Source: JBBDNV01 sp040877415
GTDB taxonomy: Bacteria; Planctomycetota; Planctomycetia; Pirellulales; PALSA-1355
Reading direction: 5' to 3'
DNA length: 64,000 nucleotides
NCBI GenBank assembly: GCA_040877415.1
Contig: JBBDNV010000087.1
Location: 47,390-111,389 of the forward strand
How positions within the stretch are numbered: the first letter of the stretch is position 1; every line of letters begins with the position of its first letter. The notes beneath the pieces were generated by a model that did no database searches, was not told where the DNA came from, and was given only the letters and a program-made list of their open reading frames with translations. This document shows positions 1 to 8,769 of the stretch, in pieces. A program made the translations under genes and the position numbers.

Positions 1-1089
1 GCGCGGTATTTCGGGGCCGGCGACGTGTGGGTGTTCGTCGCTTCCGGGGTGGCGATTATTCCGCTGGCCGGGCTGATGGGCCGCGCCACCGAAAGCCTGG
101 CGGCCACGCTGGGCGCCGGCGTCGGTGGGCTGCTCAACGCCACCTTCGGCAACGCCGCGGAATTGATCATCGCCTTGGTCGCGCTGTGGGAAGGCCCCCA
201 GATGTATCCGCTCGTGAAAGCGTCGATCACAGGATCGATTATCGGAAACGTGCTGTTGGTGTTGGGCCTGGCCGTGGCGCTGGGAGGCATGCGGCACAAA
301 TATCAGCGGTTCAATCGCACGGCGGCCAGCATGGGCGCGACGCTTTTGACCCTGGCCACCGTGGGTCTGATCATGCCGACCTTGTACTATTACGTTTTCG
401 CCGCCGGCCGCCCGCTCGAACCGGCGCAGTTGACGACCGTCGAGTTTCTCAGCGAAGAAATCGCCGCCATCCTGGCAGGCGTGTACGTGTTGAGCCTGGT
501 GTTCATGTTCGTCACGCACCGCAGTCTGTTCGACGCTTCCGAGCAACGCGCCAAGAGCGCCCAAGCCCAGCGCGAGGAGGAACCGCATTGGAACCGGCCC
601 GCGGCGCTGTCGGTGCTGCTTGCGGCCACGGTCTGCGTGGCAGTCGTGGCCGAATTGCTGGTCGGATCGGTCGAGGCGGCCGCGCACGAATTGGGCATGA
701 GCCGGGTCTTCGTAGGCATCATCGTGGTGGCCATCGTGGGCAACGCGGCCGAACATTCGACCGCGGTGTTGGCGGCCATGAAAAACAAGATGGATTTGGC
801 GGTCAACATCGCCGTGGGCAGCGGCATCCAGATTGCCCTGTTCGTGGCGCCCTTGCTGGTTTTCGCGAGCATTGCCATGGGGCACGAGCGGCCGATGGAT
901 CTGCATTTTACGCCGCTGGAGATCGTGGCCGTCGTGATCGCGATCCTCGTACTGGCGCTGGTGGCGCAGGACGGTGAAAGCCATTGGCTGGAGGGGATTA
1001 TGCTGTTGGCGGTGTACGCGATATTGGCGCTTGCCTTTTATCACCTGGGCGAAATTTCACCCCCCGAAATGACGGTCCCCGGAAGCTAG
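1..1089 (+). CDS. Calcium/proton antiporter (CaxA/ChaA type), 5' end outside window
   Basis: Membrane antiporter that probably exports Ca2+ in exchange for protons. The frame is open to the left edge, so the start lies upstream; the first in-window start codon is a GTG at 25. The protein is almost entirely hydrophobic and shows the internal duplication of the CaCA superfamily. The two acidic repeat motifs are GNAAELI near residue 42 and GNAAEHS near residue 238, counted from the GTG. A hydrophilic loop around residues 170-190 (KSAQAQREEEPHW) separates the halves. The length from the GTG (354 residues) is close to the family norm, so little is missing. The neighbouring CPBP gene is separated by a repeat region and probably not co-transcribed. 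Confidence 0.9.
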   Translation, partial: ARYFGAGDVWVFVASGVAIIPLAGLMGRATESLAATLGAGVGGLLNATFGNAAELIIALVALWEGPQMYPLVKASITGSIIGNVLLVLGLAVALGGMRHKYQRFNRTAASMGATLLTLATVGLIMPTLYYYVFAAGRPLEPAQLTTVEFLSEEIAAILAGVYVLSLVFMFVTHRSLFDASEQRAKSAQAQREEEPHWNRPAALSVLLAATVCVAVVAELLVGSVEAAAHELGMSRVFVGIIVVAIVGNAAEHSTAVLAAMKNKMDLAVNIAVGSGIQIALFVAPLLVFASIAMGHERPMDLHFTPLEIVAVVIAILVLALVAQDGESHWLEGIMLLAVYAILALAFYHLGEISPPEMTVPGS

Positions 1090-1090
1090 A

Positions 1091-1107
1091 GAGTCCGTTT
1101 CGGACTT
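1091..1107 (+). terminator. Hairpin just after the antiporter stop codon
   Basis: A perfect 6-bp stem AGTCCG/CGGACT with a TTT loop starts 3 nt after the stop codon, extended by one G-U pair. There is no long U tract after it, so a terminator role is plausible but not certain. Confidence 0.4.
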
Positions 1108-1152
1108 AGGCATCACGCGGCGTGCCGCCGCCGGTTGGTGCGACAGCGCGGG

Positions 1153-1254
1153 CAGCACGGGTGGGCGAGCCACCCGTGGCACCCGACAGCACGGGTGGGT
1201 GAGACGCCAGTGGCACCCGACAGCACGGGTGGGCGAGCCACCCGTGGCACGCTC
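1153..1254. repeat. Three tandem 34-bp units with an internal palindrome
   Basis: Units at 1153-1186, 1187-1220 and 1221-1254 each begin CAGCACGGGTGGG. Units 1 and 3 contain CACGGGTGG and its exact reverse complement CCACCCGTG around a GCGAG loop, so each can fold into a 9-bp hairpin. Unit 2 has lost the palindrome through several substitutions. There are no spacers, so this is not a CRISPR array. Confidence 0.85.
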
Positions 1255-1478
1255 TTGGCGGCCGTCTGTTCGGTACAAGCCGTGCATTAGGCGAACGGCT
1301 GGGCCCGCAATTCCGTTGCGACGATTCAGTCCGCGCGGGCCAGCCGGACAGTTCAAGCCCGATGCTAGCGTGTCCGAAGATGATCATGATCGGACGCGCC
1401 GATTGGTGGGGTTCATCCGGCGGCCTGCCCCCGGCCGCGGCATACGCAACCCTGCCCGCTATCCGGAAGCTTTTTCTC

Positions 1479-2282
1479 ATGGCCGCCAAACAAGCGCCGC
1501 AACCGGCATCGACAACTTCTTCCGGCCGCGGCGTATGGCCGCACTCGGTGAGCCACTACTGGCGGCAGTCGCGGCGGCCGCTGGCCAGCCTGGCCTTCGT
1601 GGTGCCGCTGTTGGTGCTGTACGAAGGGGGCGTGCTGCTGCTGGGCCCGCAGGCGGTGCGCAACGGAGCCGACGTCTGGTTACGCCAGTTTTTGGACGGG
1701 GTCGGCTTTTCGCAGTATTTTCTGCTGCCGGTGTTGACCGTCTGCGTGCTTTTGGCCTGGCATCATCTGGCCCACGATCGCTGGCAGCTTTCGGCCGGCG
1801 TGCTGTACGTCATGTTCGCCGAGTGCGCGATGCTGGCTCTGGTGCTGTTGGTCGTGGCTCGCGTGGAAGGTCTGATCAGCCACGGCGCGCTCTGGGGCGT
1901 CGACGACGTCGACCGGGCCCGGGCGGCGATGCCGTGGGTGGTCGCCGGGCGCGGAGCGTTTTTGGGACGCGTGCTGGGATTCGTCGGGGCGGGGATCTAC
2001 GAGGAAATGCTGTTTCGACTGTTGTTGTTGCCGCCGGTGGCTGTGGTTGCCCGGCACTTGGGCGCGCGGGCGGCCCTGCGCGTGGCGGGAGCGGTGATCC
2101 TCACCAGCCTCATGTTTTCCGCAGCCCATTACCTGGGTCCGCACGGGGAGGCTTTCGAGGCCTACACGTTTTTCTTCCGCTTTACGGCAGGAGCGTTTTT
2201 CGCGATTCTGTTCGTGTATCGGGGCTTCGGAATCGCCGCCGGAACGCACGCCCTGTACGACATTTTCGTCAGTCTCGGTTAA
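1479..2282 (+). CDS. CPBP-family intramembrane metalloprotease (Abi/CAAX-like)
   Basis: Polytopic membrane protein of the CPBP (CaaX protease/bacteriocin-processing) family, expected to cleave peptides within the membrane. All three family motifs are visible. EExxxR is at residues 175-179 (IYEEMLFR), FxxxH ends at His217 (FSAAH), and the C-terminal HxxxD is at His257-Asp261 (HALYD). These supply the glutamate/histidine site of the family. I chose the ATG at 1479 because the 39 residues added by the ATG at 1362 are not family-like; the longer form cannot be excluded. Substrate is unknown; in bacteria such proteins serve in prenyl-protein-like processing, peptide immunity or secretion. Confidence 0.85.
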   Translation: MAAKQAPQPASTTSSGRGVWPHSVSHYWRQSRRPLASLAFVVPLLVLYEGGVLLLGPQAVRNGADVWLRQFLDGVGFSQYFLLPVLTVCVLLAWHHLAHDRWQLSAGVLYVMFAECAMLALVLLVVARVEGLISHGALWGVDDVDRARAAMPWVVAGRGAFLGRVLGFVGAGIYEEMLFRLLLLPPVAVVARHLGARAALRVAGAVILTSLMFSAAHYLGPHGEAFEAYTFFFRFTAGAFFAILFVYRGFGIAAGTHALYDIFVSLG

Positions 2283-2411
2283 CGCCGCCCCCGGGCCCCA
2301 ATGCCCAAGCGGCGCGCCGGTGCTAGCAGGAAACGAGCGGCGACTTGAACAGCGATTCGACAAATGTCAAGACCCTAAATTTAAAGACGCGCGCGGCGCA
2401 AAAAAGTCTCT

Positions 2412-2439
2412 TTGTCGACCCCCTTGGCGAGTTTATAAT
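2412..2439 (+). promoter_or_regulatory. Sigma-70-type promoter, TTGTCG-16-TATAAT
   Basis: A perfect TATAAT -10 box at 2434-2439 is preceded by TTGTCG at 2412-2417 with a 16-bp spacer. It sits 60 bp upstream of the DUF2617-like gene, on the correct strand. Confidence 0.55.
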
Positions 2440-2498
2440 GCGCTCGTTCGGGCATCGCGTTTCCCGCGTCACCCGGCATGCCGAAGGAGTCTTGCGCT

Positions 2499-3038
2499 GT
2501 GCTTTCTGTAAGACCGAAAGTCGCTGAACTGGTTTTTCAGCTCTACGGCCGGGCGCTGCACCCGGAGTTGTTCAAGATTCACAGCACGCGCACGATCGAG
2601 CGCAACGGCTACGAGGCCACGGTCCACATCACCAGCGCCGGCCACTGCGTCACGTGGCGGTACCAGGGGCTGACTCTGACCGAAGTGGCCACCAGCGCCC
2701 ATCACCCGCTCCCGCAGAAGCGACGGCTCATCTCGTGCCGTCTCAAGGGGGAGGGGAGCGACCAGGTGGAATGCCGCGGCGGCGCCAGCTACCGAGTCAA
2801 CTTCCAGCTCGAGCCGGTGGAGCCGGAAGTCTTCTGGACCTTTCAGCAGGAATTGGCCTGCGACGGCGGGCACCAGGGCATGCTGTACCGGTTCGATTCG
2901 AGCGGACGCATGGCGCTGGGCGCCTTGAGCTACATCAATCTCGAGGCCCGCAATCGCAGCCTGCTGGTGCAGGCGTTTCACACGTTCCCCGACGATTACG
3001 CGATCGTCAGGACGCAGTCGCGCTTCGAGCTGCCCTAA
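2499..3038 (+). CDS. DUF2617-like protein of unknown function
   Basis: A soluble protein of about 179 residues resembling the uncharacterised DUF2617 family (recognised from the RPKVAELVFQLYGRALHPEL start; no search was run). No signal peptide, membrane segment or catalytic motif is evident. I place the start at the GTG at 2499, which follows a strong ribosome site GAAGGAG (2483-2489) at 9-nt spacing. The ATG at 2478 lies upstream of that site. A good promoter lies 60 bp upstream, so the gene is probably monocistronic. It converges with the alpha/beta hydrolase gene downstream. Confidence 0.75.
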   Translation: MLSVRPKVAELVFQLYGRALHPELFKIHSTRTIERNGYEATVHITSAGHCVTWRYQGLTLTEVATSAHHPLPQKRRLISCRLKGEGSDQVECRGGASYRVNFQLEPVEPEVFWTFQQELACDGGHQGMLYRFDSSGRMALGALSYINLEARNRSLLVQAFHTFPDDYAIVRTQSRFELP

Positions 3039-3047
3039 GGCGCCCCC

Positions 3048-3065
3048 TCTCCCGCGAAGGGGAGA
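3048..3065. terminator. Small hairpin between convergent genes
   Basis: A TCTCCC/GGGAGA 6-bp stem with a 6-nt loop lies between the convergent stop codons at 3038 and 3070. It could end transcription from either side, but it lacks a U tract. Confidence 0.3.
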
Positions 3066-3069
3066 AGGA

Positions 3070-3915
3070 CTAACTGCCGCGCTCGACGCGGGTCAGGAAT
3101 AGCTCGATCGCTTCGTTGAAGCCGTCGGGGTTTTCCAGCGGGGTCATGTGGCCCGAGCCCGGAATGATCACGAACTCGGCGGCGGCAATGGCTTTGGCAA
3201 TCGAGCGCATCTCGTCCACCGTGGAAATTGAATCGTGCTCGCCGACGATGACCAGGGCGGGCAAGGAGATGTTGGCCAGCTCGTCGCGAAAGTCGCGGCG
3301 CGTCGCCATGCCGCCGAGGGCCGCTGCCACGCCCTCGGGATGAGCGGCCAGAATCTTCTGTCGCTCGAGGGCGTATAGGTTGGGGTGGTTTTTGAGCGTC
3401 GCCGGCGCGAACAACTTGGGCAGCATGGCGTCGGCCAAAGGTTCGTTGCCCTCGCGCAAGACGCGCTCGACCGTCTCGAGCCGCCCGGCGGCGGCTTCGG
3501 GCGTGTCGGCGGCGGCGCGCGTGTCGCAGAGCACCAATCCCCGCAGCCGCGCCGCATATTTTCGCCAGAACTCGAGTGCGACGTAGCCCCCCATCGACAG
3601 CCCGCACAGGACGATCGGCTCGTCGATCCCTAGCGTGTCGGCCAGTGCGGCCAGGTCGTCGGCCATCTGCTCCATCGTGACGGTGCCGCTTGTGACCTGG
3701 CTGCCGCCAAAGCCGCGCAGGTCGGGCGCGATGATCTGCCAGCGCTGGGAAAGATGCGCGATTTGCGCGTCCCACATCGAATGATCGAGCGGAAAGCCGT
3801 GCACCAACAGCACGGGCATGCCCCGGCCGCGGCTTAGCACCTGCAATTCGAATTGTCCGGCGCGCGCCCGGCGCATCAAGCCGGGCTCGCGATCGTGATC
3901 GTTCGATGGATGCAT
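3070..3915 (-). CDS. Alpha/beta-fold hydrolase
   Basis: Cytoplasmic alpha/beta hydrolase of 281 residues, resembling 3-oxoadipate enol-lactonase and related esterases. The oxyanion HG motif is in LLVHGFPLDHSMW near residue 38. The nucleophile elbow is GLSMGG with Ser107. The acid is probably the Asp of GEHDSI near residue 228, and the base is His256 in GSGHMTPLENP. The triad is therefore intact, but the substrate cannot be inferred, since the neighbours include no aromatic-degradation genes. An internal Met at residue 14 is an alternative start. Confidence 0.85.
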   Translation of the reverse strand: MHPSNDHDREPGLMRRARAGQFELQVLSRGRGMPVLLVHGFPLDHSMWDAQIAHLSQRWQIIAPDLRGFGGSQVTSGTVTMEQMADDLAALADTLGIDEPIVLCGLSMGGYVALEFWRKYAARLRGLVLCDTRAAADTPEAAAGRLETVERVLREGNEPLADAMLPKLFAPATLKNHPNLYALERQKILAAHPEGVAAALGGMATRRDFRDELANISLPALVIVGEHDSISTVDEMRSIAKAIAAAEFVIIPGSGHMTPLENPDGFNEAIELFLTRVERGS

Positions 3916-4158
3916 TGAAGGCGATGCTATCGTTTGATCTTCGCTCCATCGGATAACCGGGGCGGAAACCGAACCGGCCAGGCAGTCCTGACGGCATTTC
4001 TGATTGTAAGAATTCGCCCCCCGCGCGGCGACTTATGGCGGTTTTGAAGTTCCGCGGTCGGGGGCGTGGATTTTTCGCGTCGGCCGGTCGATACAGGTGG
4101 AGTTACCTCTTGGGGGCTGCCGGCGCCGGTTGGCCTTCGATCCGCGCCCGTTGTGATT

Positions 4159-4443
4159 ATGTCAATCCTGTCATTCCGCAAACCACTCGATTCCGCGACC
4201 ATCGTCCGGGCCGCCGAGCTGCGGCTGCGCGAGAGCCCGTATTTCTTCCTCAAGGGCGTGAGCTGCCGAGTCGACCACGGCGTGCTGACGCTCGGGGGAC
4301 GCGTGCCGTTTAAGCCGTTGAAAAAGTTTGCCGAATCGATCGTGTCGCGCGTCGAGGGGGTGCAGGAAGTCGTTAACCGGATCGAAGTCTACGACTCTGC
4401 CGCGCCCGTGACTAGCGCGCAAGCGGCGCGTAACGGCGGATAA
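4159..4443 (+). CDS. Small BON-domain protein
   Basis: A 94-residue protein made of one BON (bacterial OsmY and nodulation) domain. This fold is usually linked to membrane or phospholipid association. The BON pattern is visible in RVDHGVLTLGGRVP followed by a helix and GVQEVVNRIEVYDS. The chosen ATG at 4159 gives the minimal domain; a longer frame from 4066 adds unlike sequence. Its 3' end overlaps the convergent FAD-dehydrogenase gene by 32 bp. A second BON protein lies at 33180. Confidence 0.75.
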   Translation: MSILSFRKPLDSATIVRAAELRLRESPYFFLKGVSCRVDHGVLTLGGRVPFKPLKKFAESIVSRVEGVQEVVNRIEVYDSAAPVTSAQAARNGG

Positions 4444-6016
4444 TCGCCTTGGCCGCCCGCAGGCCATCCAGCGCCGCGCTGACGATTCCACCGGCATAAC
4501 CGGCGCCTTCGCCGACCGGATAGAGCCCGAGCGTGCCCGTGCTTTCCAGCGTGCGCTCGCCGCGTGGGAAGCGAAGGGGCGAGCTGCCGCGTGCTTCGGG
4601 CCCGACGAGCGTCGCATCGCGCAAAAACTGGCCGCGCCAGCGACGATCAAACAGCGGCAAGACGTGATCGAGCGCCTCGATCACGAGCGGCGGCGCGAGC
4701 TCGGTCAAATCGGCCGCAATCACGTCCCGCGCGTAGCTGGAATCCACCTTGCCGACGGAGAGCCGCCGGTTGAGAAAATCGCCGGCACGCGAGATCGGGC
4801 ACAGGTACTCGCCGCGGCCCACGTCGAACGCGCGCCGTTCGTAGGTGCGCTGCAGCATCATTCCGGCCAGGGCATGGGCCGAGCCAAAATGCGCCGGCTC
4901 GAGCGTGATCATCAGGCCGCTCGTGGCAAACCGCGAGTCGCGCTTCGAGAGGCTCATGCCGTTGGTGCAAAAATGCCCCGGCTCGCTGACGCTGGGCATG
5001 ACGTATCCGCCCGCGCACATGCAGAACGAAAAGACGTTGTGCCGCCCGCGGGCCACGAGCGCGTAGTCGGCCGCGCCGAGTTTTTCCTCCAGCCGTGCTT
5101 CGCCGTATTGCGCGCGGTTGACCTGCTCCTGCGGTTGCTCGATCCGCAGCCCGAATTGAAACGGTTTTTGCACGATCGGCACGCCGCGGCGAAACAGCAT
5201 TTCATAGGTATCGCGGGCACTGTGTCCGATGGCCAGCACCACGACCGACGATTTCAGATAACCGGACGAAGTGACCAGTCCGCGCACTGCGCCGTCGGCC
5301 ACATCCAGATCTTCGAGCCGGCAGGAAAAGCGGAATTCGCCCCCCATCGCCGTAATCCGCTCGCGCAGCGCCTTGACCACGGCCGGCAAGCGGTTGCTGC
5401 CCAAGTGGGGCCGGTGATCATAAAGGATCGAAGGGGTGCCCTTGCACTCGGCGAAGATCTCCAGCACGCGGCGCACGTCGGGCCCCGTCGAGCGACAGGT
5501 CAGCTTGCCGTCGCTGAACGTGCCGGCGCCCCCTTCGCCGAACAGATAATTGCTTTCCGGGTCGTGCGGGCCGCCGGCATCGAAAGCCCGCATGTCGGCA
5601 ATCCGCTCGCGCACTTTGCGGCCGCGTTCCAGGACCAGCGGCCGATAGCCCTGCTCGGCCAGAAACCAGGCCGCGAACACGCCCGCCGGACCGGACCCGA
5701 CGATGACCGGCCGCTCGGCAAGCGGCTCGTCGCCGACGGCCGGCATCTCGAAGGGCGGCTCGCGATACAACTCGGCCGAAACGCCGTTGCGGCGCCGCGC
5801 GCGGGCGACGATCTGCGATTCGCGCTCGGGAAGCTCGACTTCCAGCGAATAGACATACGAAACTTGCGACTTGTCGCGCACGTCGAGACTTTTGCGCAAG
5901 ATGCGCCACCGCGCGATGTCGCCGGTGCGCACCTCAAGCGCGTGTGCCGCGCGCGAAACGAGGGCCGCTTCCGGCTCGTCAATGCCGGTGCGGATGTTGG
6001 AAAGTCGAATCGACAT
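4412..6016 (-). CDS. FAD-dependent dehydrogenase (COG2509-like)
   Basis: A 534-residue flavoprotein of the uncharacterised FAD-dependent dehydrogenase group often annotated as NAD(P)/FAD-dependent oxidoreductase. The first ~100 residues form a separate N-terminal domain. The dinucleotide-binding GSGPAG follows at residues 107-112 with an acidic strand end (LVLERG). Further family signatures are NYLFGEGGAGTFSDGKL, VLAIGHSARDTYEML and, near the C-terminus, GLYPVGEGAGYAGGI, which closes the FAD site. No signal peptide is present. The true substrate of this group is not established. Its start lies only 11 bp from a divergent small gene. Confidence 0.88.
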   Translation of the reverse strand: MSIRLSNIRTGIDEPEAALVSRAAHALEVRTGDIARWRILRKSLDVRDKSQVSYVYSLEVELPERESQIVARARRRNGVSAELYREPPFEMPAVGDEPLAERPVIVGSGPAGVFAAWFLAEQGYRPLVLERGRKVRERIADMRAFDAGGPHDPESNYLFGEGGAGTFSDGKLTCRSTGPDVRRVLEIFAECKGTPSILYDHRPHLGSNRLPAVVKALRERITAMGGEFRFSCRLEDLDVADGAVRGLVTSSGYLKSSVVVLAIGHSARDTYEMLFRRGVPIVQKPFQFGLRIEQPQEQVNRAQYGEARLEEKLGAADYALVARGRHNVFSFCMCAGGYVMPSVSEPGHFCTNGMSLSKRDSRFATSGLMITLEPAHFGSAHALAGMMLQRTYERRAFDVGRGEYLCPISRAGDFLNRRLSVGKVDSSYARDVIAADLTELAPPLVIEALDHVLPLFDRRWRGQFLRDATLVGPEARGSSPLRFPRGERTLESTGTLGLYPVGEGAGYAGGIVSAALDGLRAAKAIIRRYAPLAR

Positions 6017-6027
6017 GCCCCGATTCT

Positions 6028-6315
6028 ATGCCCCGCCCGGCGGTTGACCAAGGCGGCGGCATTTCAGGCGGGCGACGGCTGAAAGACGAGAAGACGCCAC
6101 CCGAATCCATCTTGGTCGAAGTGCCCGTTGCCGAGGTGCCGCCGGCAACGTGGGGGCTGCACATCAACACGCATCTGAGCCCCGAGCAATCGCAGGCACT
6201 TCGTCGCGTGACCGCAGCGCCCGATCAGCGATTGGCCCGGCTGCCAAACGGACGACGAGTGGTCAATCCATGCGATGCGCTGAAGTACGTGCTCGAGCAG
6301 ATCTGCGCGGAATAG
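6028..6315 (+). CDS. Small hypothetical protein
   Basis: A 95-residue soluble protein that I do not recognise. Its second half (HLSPEQSQALRRVTA... RLPNGRRVVNPCDALKYVLEQI) has regular helical composition and looks coding. The start is uncertain: the ATG at 6028 is chosen, but starts further in are possible because the divergent dehydrogenase begins only 11 bp away. No function can be assigned. Confidence 0.5.
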   Translation: MPRPAVDQGGGISGGRRLKDEKTPPESILVEVPVAEVPPATWGLHINTHLSPEQSQALRRVTAAPDQRLARLPNGRRVVNPCDALKYVLEQICAE

Positions 6316-6634
6316 AGCCCATCAGTGCCAAATATCGGTCCTTTCCTGGATCGATTCAGAAAACCTGTGGCGAACGAGACGATGGGGAGGCCAAATATGG
6401 GAGCTACGGACCACAACTGCGGTAGGTCGATGTGACCGACGCGTGGTATGGCTCTTCACCCAGCTAACTTGGTCTCATCTTCTGTGCGGTGCGTGTGGCT
6501 GCCAGTAGGATGTTGCACGTACTCTTGGCCTACCCTGATCACCCCTGGGTCGGGGTGAAGTCGTGATTACCGTCTGCTCTGACGGCGACACGCCCTGGTC
6601 TCGTAAACTACTGGACGGTCCTGTCGGCTTTGCC
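6316..6634. other. Intergenic, no feature seen
   Basis: A noticeably AT-richer stretch than the flanking genes. I found no gene, tRNA or clear promoter. It marks the left edge of an AT-richer segment that continues to about 8.8 kb. Confidence 0.4.
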
Positions 6635-7042
6635 TCAGAGACCACCTCTCTTCGCGGCGCCTTCCTGGCGCATCTCTTTCAACGAGCGCAGAACCCGTGA
6701 CTGGGTCGTCACCTTCTGGCCACTAACGACGGATGAGGTCTCACTTACCTTCATCTCCGTGCCCAGCGAATTCCGATTATGGGATTTCTTGGCCTCTTTC
6801 TGCACCATCCGTAGGCTCACGTGTTCGGTCGTTGAGTCCTCCGACTCTTTCTCTCTCTCCGAAAGCCGGAGGAGCGGTTTCTGCTTTGTGGCTTGCTGCG
6901 CCATTACATTCTGGCCAGTGGCGACATGTTGTATTGACGGCTGATTACCCTTCCGGTTCATATCACGTGCGAAGATGCTCGCCGATTGGAAGACCACCGA
7001 GGTGAAAATCGCCGTCATCAAAAATATTGGGAAACTTTTCAT
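6635..7042 (-). CDS. Small secreted protein of unknown function
   Basis: A 135-residue protein with a clear Sec-type signal peptide: MKSF, a hydrophobic core (FLMTAIFTSVVF) and a probable cleavage site after SIFA (residues ~20-25). The mature part is hydrophilic and lysine/serine-rich (REKESEDSTTEHVSLR), with no cysteines and no recognisable domain, suggesting a disordered periplasmic protein. The ATG at 7042 is preferred over an upstream TTG because AAAGGA precedes it at suitable distance. Base composition is AT-richer than the rest of the window, consistent with acquisition or an orphan gene. Confidence 0.55.
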   Translation of the reverse strand: MKSFPIFLMTAIFTSVVFQSASIFARDMNRKGNQPSIQHVATGQNVMAQQATKQKPLLRLSEREKESEDSTTEHVSLRMVQKEAKKSHNRNSLGTEMKVSETSSVVSGQKVTTQSRVLRSLKEMRQEGAAKRGGL

Positions 7043-7630
7043 CGCTCGTCGTCCTTTCGCCAAGAATGCATTTGTGGAGTTTCGTTTCTGGCGGATTGAT
7101 GTCCGCCCCTACCTGTACAAGCGCGAAAAAGAATCGATTGTTACAGCGGCCGGCTTCGATTTTCGCTGCCTGGGATGCGAAAAATGGCCCTAACCTCAAG
7201 CGGCAACACGATATAGCTGCTTGGTCCAGGCTTCGCGCCGACCTGGAAAAGTTTCGATAGCCGTCCTGTCGCCCCCGAGATCTGAATTCTCGAACTCGCG
7301 TCGGTGCGACACACCGACGCGCGTTAACGCAGGCTTACCTAAAAACGTTCGTTTGTCGACACTCCTTGCCGCAACCTCACACGGAGCAGAAAGTTGCGGG
7401 CACGGATGTTTCCAAACTCATGTCGGAAATCAAAATGCCAACCTCTCATTGCGTCGGTAGCTAGTCGGCACGGCTTCTCTGGCCTCGTTCGACGGCCCCG
7501 AGTCCCTCGTTAGCGACGCGGCAGTGATGCTCTCGGACGACAACGGCCGGTCGGGCCTGCGCCCAGAGTATTGGGCCCGTCAGAAACGGCCGAATAGAAG
7601 CCCACTTGCTCCGACTAGCCTTGGAGACCG
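7043..7630. other. Intergenic, no feature seen
   Basis: A stretch of 588 bp between two minus-strand genes. No convincing ORF, RNA gene or repeat was found. It should contain the promoter for the secreted protein gene, but no consensus box stood out. Confidence 0.4.
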
Positions 7631-8467
7631 TTACGGGCGGTCTTCGAGAGCGATCGTAAACTGATCCGAATTGCTCACCCATCCGAACAGAGTTTGGATT
7701 AACAAGAGCGATGCCTCGTGATTGCTTCGCGGCAAGTCAAGTCCAATCGGCTCGGCCGCGCAGTCCGCGAGCAGCACACACGAATAGTCCCTGAACATCG
7801 CGTCTCGAATCGTCGACTCCACGCAAACACTGGTCGTGCATCCTGTCACGATCAGATACTTGATCCCCAGTCGCTTGAGGACTTCATCTAAGTTTGTCTG
7901 ATAGAAACCGCTAAATCGATTCTTGTAGATCACGATGTCCGATGCTTGCGCCTTGAGTTCGTCGAGAATATCTGTGTTCCAAGTGTCACGGATCAGCACT
8001 CGGCTTTCTCTGCCGTCAGGAGCTTGCACGCTCTCTCCAACACGAAATGGCACGTGCCTAATCCAATTCTGAGAATCAGGGCCACCGGCGTCGGAAAGAT
8101 CAGGGCGAAACGCCATTTTCAAATAGATAACTTGTATGCCAGCTTTTCGAGCCGAGGCGATCACTCGTGCCGTAGGATCGACCGCCTTTTGGATGGGTGC
8201 GATGTCAATTCTAGCAAGGTCAAACATGCCTCCCTTGGCCCCGAAGTCATTCTGCATGTCGACAACGATGACCGCCGTCTTTGCCACATCGATCGTAATC
8301 GCCTTCGGTTGAGCGTCGATGGTCACGAGCCGACTTTCGGATGCAGGACGGCTCGCGGCCTTTGGTGTCTGGTTTCGCGAATCGCAACCTGAAGCGGCGA
8401 TGATTGCAAGGGCCAGTGCTGTCGTTGGCAGCGAAGACGACCGGAACGCGGCGCAGATTAGCCTCAT
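7631..8467 (-). CDS. Isochorismatase-fold cysteine hydrolase, predicted lipoprotein
   Basis: A 278-residue cysteine hydrolase of the isochorismatase/nicotinamidase superfamily, closest in look to RutB-type amidohydrolases. The triad is visible: Asp70 (VVDMQNDF), Lys182 (IYKNRFSGF) and Cys215 (TGCTTSVCVEST). Unusually for this normally cytoplasmic family, the N-terminus is a lipoprotein signal: a basic start, a hydrophobic stretch and a lipobox ending AASGC with Cys28. The enzyme is therefore predicted to be membrane-anchored outside the cytoplasm. It likely hydrolyses a small amide, but the substrate is unknown. It sits alone in the AT-richer segment. Confidence 0.85.
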   Translation of the reverse strand: MRLICAAFRSSSLPTTALALAIIAASGCDSRNQTPKAASRPASESRLVTIDAQPKAITIDVAKTAVIVVDMQNDFGAKGGMFDLARIDIAPIQKAVDPTARVIASARKAGIQVIYLKMAFRPDLSDAGGPDSQNWIRHVPFRVGESVQAPDGRESRVLIRDTWNTDILDELKAQASDIVIYKNRFSGFYQTNLDEVLKRLGIKYLIVTGCTTSVCVESTIRDAMFRDYSCVLLADCAAEPIGLDLPRSNHEASLLLIQTLFGWVSNSDQFTIALEDRP

Positions 8468-8769
8468 ACTCGCTTGCCCTTAAGTGCTGCGCGTGCCGGA
8501 TGCAACTTAGCGGGAGCCGCCAAACAGATATTCGACCACTGAGCTCTGGCAGCGCTTTGCGGCATTGTCGCGGTCGACGATGGCGTTTTCAAACTTGCTC
8601 CATCACCCACTAGAACAAGTTGCGAGAGATGACTGGGTGCGGCGAATTAGGACTGCTGGACTCGTAGGCTCCCAGCATGCCCTGGACAACAACGGCCCGC
8701 TTGGGCAAAGTCCCATCATACCTCCCATACCGCACTTCGAAATAGTCGCGAGGCCATTACGATTGAAGT
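8468..8769. other. Intergenic, no feature seen
   Basis: No gene or RNA was recognised between the lipoprotein gene start and the fragment at 8770. Confidence 0.35.

Larger units (their letters stand above)
1090..1478. other. Intergenic region with hairpin and tandem repeats
   Basis: No convincing gene was seen. The stretch carries the hairpin at 1091-1107 and the 34-bp tandem repeats at 1153-1254. The rest up to the CPBP start has no recognisable signal; frames through it lack homology-like composition. Confidence 0.5.

Noticed and set aside
1153..1254. CRISPR array
   Set aside because: The repeats are direct tandem units without spacers, with only three copies and no cas genes.
2320..2527. 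Two short plus-strand frames before the DUF2617-like gene
   Set aside because: They overlap the promoter and ribosome site of the real gene and have no coding character.
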